From positions 186,001 to 250,000 of the forward strand of contig NZ_CP015612.1 of assembly GCF_002138415.1 (NCBI RefSeq): a stretch of DNA of 64,000 nucleotides. Direction: 5' to 3'. Shown one piece after another: positions 63,346-64,000 of the stretch. The notes beneath the pieces are model-generated. The model was not told the origin of the DNA. It saw only the letters and a list, made by a program, of their open reading frames with translations, and made no database searches. The DNA comes from Stenotrophomonas maltophilia. GTDB lineage: Bacteria > Pseudomonadota > Gammaproteobacteria > Xanthomonadales > Xanthomonadaceae. How positions within the stretch are numbered: the stretch's first letter is position 1; each line of letters opens with the position of its first letter. The translations under genes were made by a program, and so were the position numbers.

Positions 63346-64000
63346 GCCGCATTGCATTCATCGGGTTGGGCAACATGGGTGGCCCAATGGCCGCCAATCT
63401 GGTCAAGAACGGCCACAGCGTGCGCGTGTTCGATCTGGTCCCGGCCGCGGTGCAGGCTGCCGTCGATGCCGGCGCCAGCGCGGCCGCATCGGCGCGCGAA
63501 ACCCTGGCCGATGCCGAGGTGGTGATCTCGATGCTGCCGGCCAGCCGCCACGTCGAAGGCGTGTACCTGGGCGAGGACGGCATCCTTGCCGCGATTCCGG
63601 CCGGCGCGCTGGTCATCGACTGCAGCACGATCGCACCGGCCAGCGCCCGCAAGGTCTCTGAAGCCGCCGCCGCGCGCGGCCTGCAGATGATCGACGCACC
63701 GGTGTCCGGCGGTACTGCCGGTGCCCAGGCCGGCACCCTGACCTTCATCGTCGGTGGTGAAGAGGATGCGCTGGAACGCGCGCGCCCGGTGCTGCAGGCG
63801 ATGGGCAAGAACATCTTCCATGTCGGCGCCAGCGGTGCCGGCCAGGTGGCCAAGCTGTGCAACAACATGGCGCTGGGCGTGATCATGGCCGTCACCGGCG
63901 AAGCCATCGCACTCGGCGTGGCGCACGGGCTGGATCCGAAGGTGCTGTCGCAGATGATGGCGGTCAGCACCGGCCGCAGCTGGGCCACCGAAGTGTGCAA
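63342..64000 (+). CDS. mmsB: 3-hydroxyisobutyrate dehydrogenase (5' part)
   Basis: First 219 codons; cut by the right edge. N-terminal NAD site FIGLGNMGGPMAANLVKNGH and the substrate motif DAPVSGGTAGAQAGTLTFIVGG, followed by the catalytic lysine helix GAGQVAKLCNNMALG with Lys near residue 171. It oxidises 3-hydroxyisobutyrate to methylmalonate semialdehyde for MmsA. The start is in an ATGA overlap, and AAGGAG lies about 8 bases before it. Confidence 0.95.
   Translation, partial: MSRIAFIGLGNMGGPMAANLVKNGHSVRVFDLVPAAVQAAVDAGASAAASARETLADAEVVISMLPASRHVEGVYLGEDGILAAIPAGALVIDCSTIAPASARKVSEAAAARGLQMIDAPVSGGTAGAQAGTLTFIVGGEEDALERARPVLQAMGKNIFHVGASGAGQVAKLCNNMALGVIMAVTGEAIALGVAHGLDPKVLSQMMAVSTGRSWATEVC

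Overview
The window reads as chromosomal DNA of a Stenotrophomonas species, most likely of the S. maltophilia complex. The composition is GC-rich, and most intergenic gaps carry GTAG-starting palindromes of the SMAG type known from S. maltophilia. The gene content is also typical of that genus: an oleCD tail, ubiJ-ubiB, a Dcp lipoprotein peptidase, aceBA, liu and mms amino-acid degradation operons, and queH with NAD salvage genes. Genes fill nearly all of it. I see no rRNA, tRNA, CRISPR array or prophage.

Layout. 1-2.2 kb: end of a long-chain olefin (ole) operon and a tiny DUF1328 membrane protein. 2.2-11.5 kb: housekeeping genes (ddl, ubiJ, ubiB, an O-methyltransferase, truC, arfB, an acyltransferase, dcp). 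11.5-17.7 kb: two copies of a long inverted-repeat element, one split by an IS3-family (IS150-like) insertion sequence; two tandem genes resembling degenerate type II dehydroquinases; a second signal peptidase I; an MFS transporter with a LysR regulator. 17.8-21.9 kb: glyoxylate bypass (LysR / aceB / aceA). 22.3-27.4 kb: the most unusual block, a GGDEF protein with a cyclic-nucleotide-binding domain, a class III cyclase-TPR membrane protein, a short peptide with a nitrile-hydratase-like leader, and a SagB-type dehydrogenase. I interpret it as a xanthomonad ribosomal-peptide modification system. 27.4-33 kb: leucine catabolism (liuABD) with a divergent TetR regulator and a candidate operator. 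33-39.6 kb: cytochrome c, secreted nuclease, DMT transporter, hydrolase, ZapE and small unknowns. 39.6-43.8 kb: class Ia ribonucleotide reductase with a strong promoter. 43.9-49 kb: LysE exporter, thioesterase, class II sirtuin, old-yellow-enzyme oxidoreductase, LysR, purU. 49.3-53.8 kb: NAD salvage (pncA, nadV, NadM-Nudix) and queH behind a cobalamin riboswitch. 53.9-57 kb: patatin-like phospholipase and two unknown genes. 57.2-64 kb: an XRE/ScfR-type regulator divergent from a valine-degradation operon (mmsA, acyl-CoA dehydrogenase, enoyl-CoA hydratase, HIBYL-CoA hydrolase, mmsB) that runs off the right edge.

How the parts connect. Leucine (liu) and valine (mms) degradation feed acetyl-CoA and propionyl-CoA metabolism, which the glyoxylate bypass complements. 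The sirtuin releases nicotinamide; PncA can deamidate it, or NadV and NadM can return it to NAD directly. The cobalamin riboswitch precedes queH, the B12-independent epoxyqueuosine reductase, which would make sense as a B12-sparing arrangement. The repeats (SMAG palindromes, GGGGTCAG hairpins and the long inverted-repeat element) are the dominant non-coding feature.
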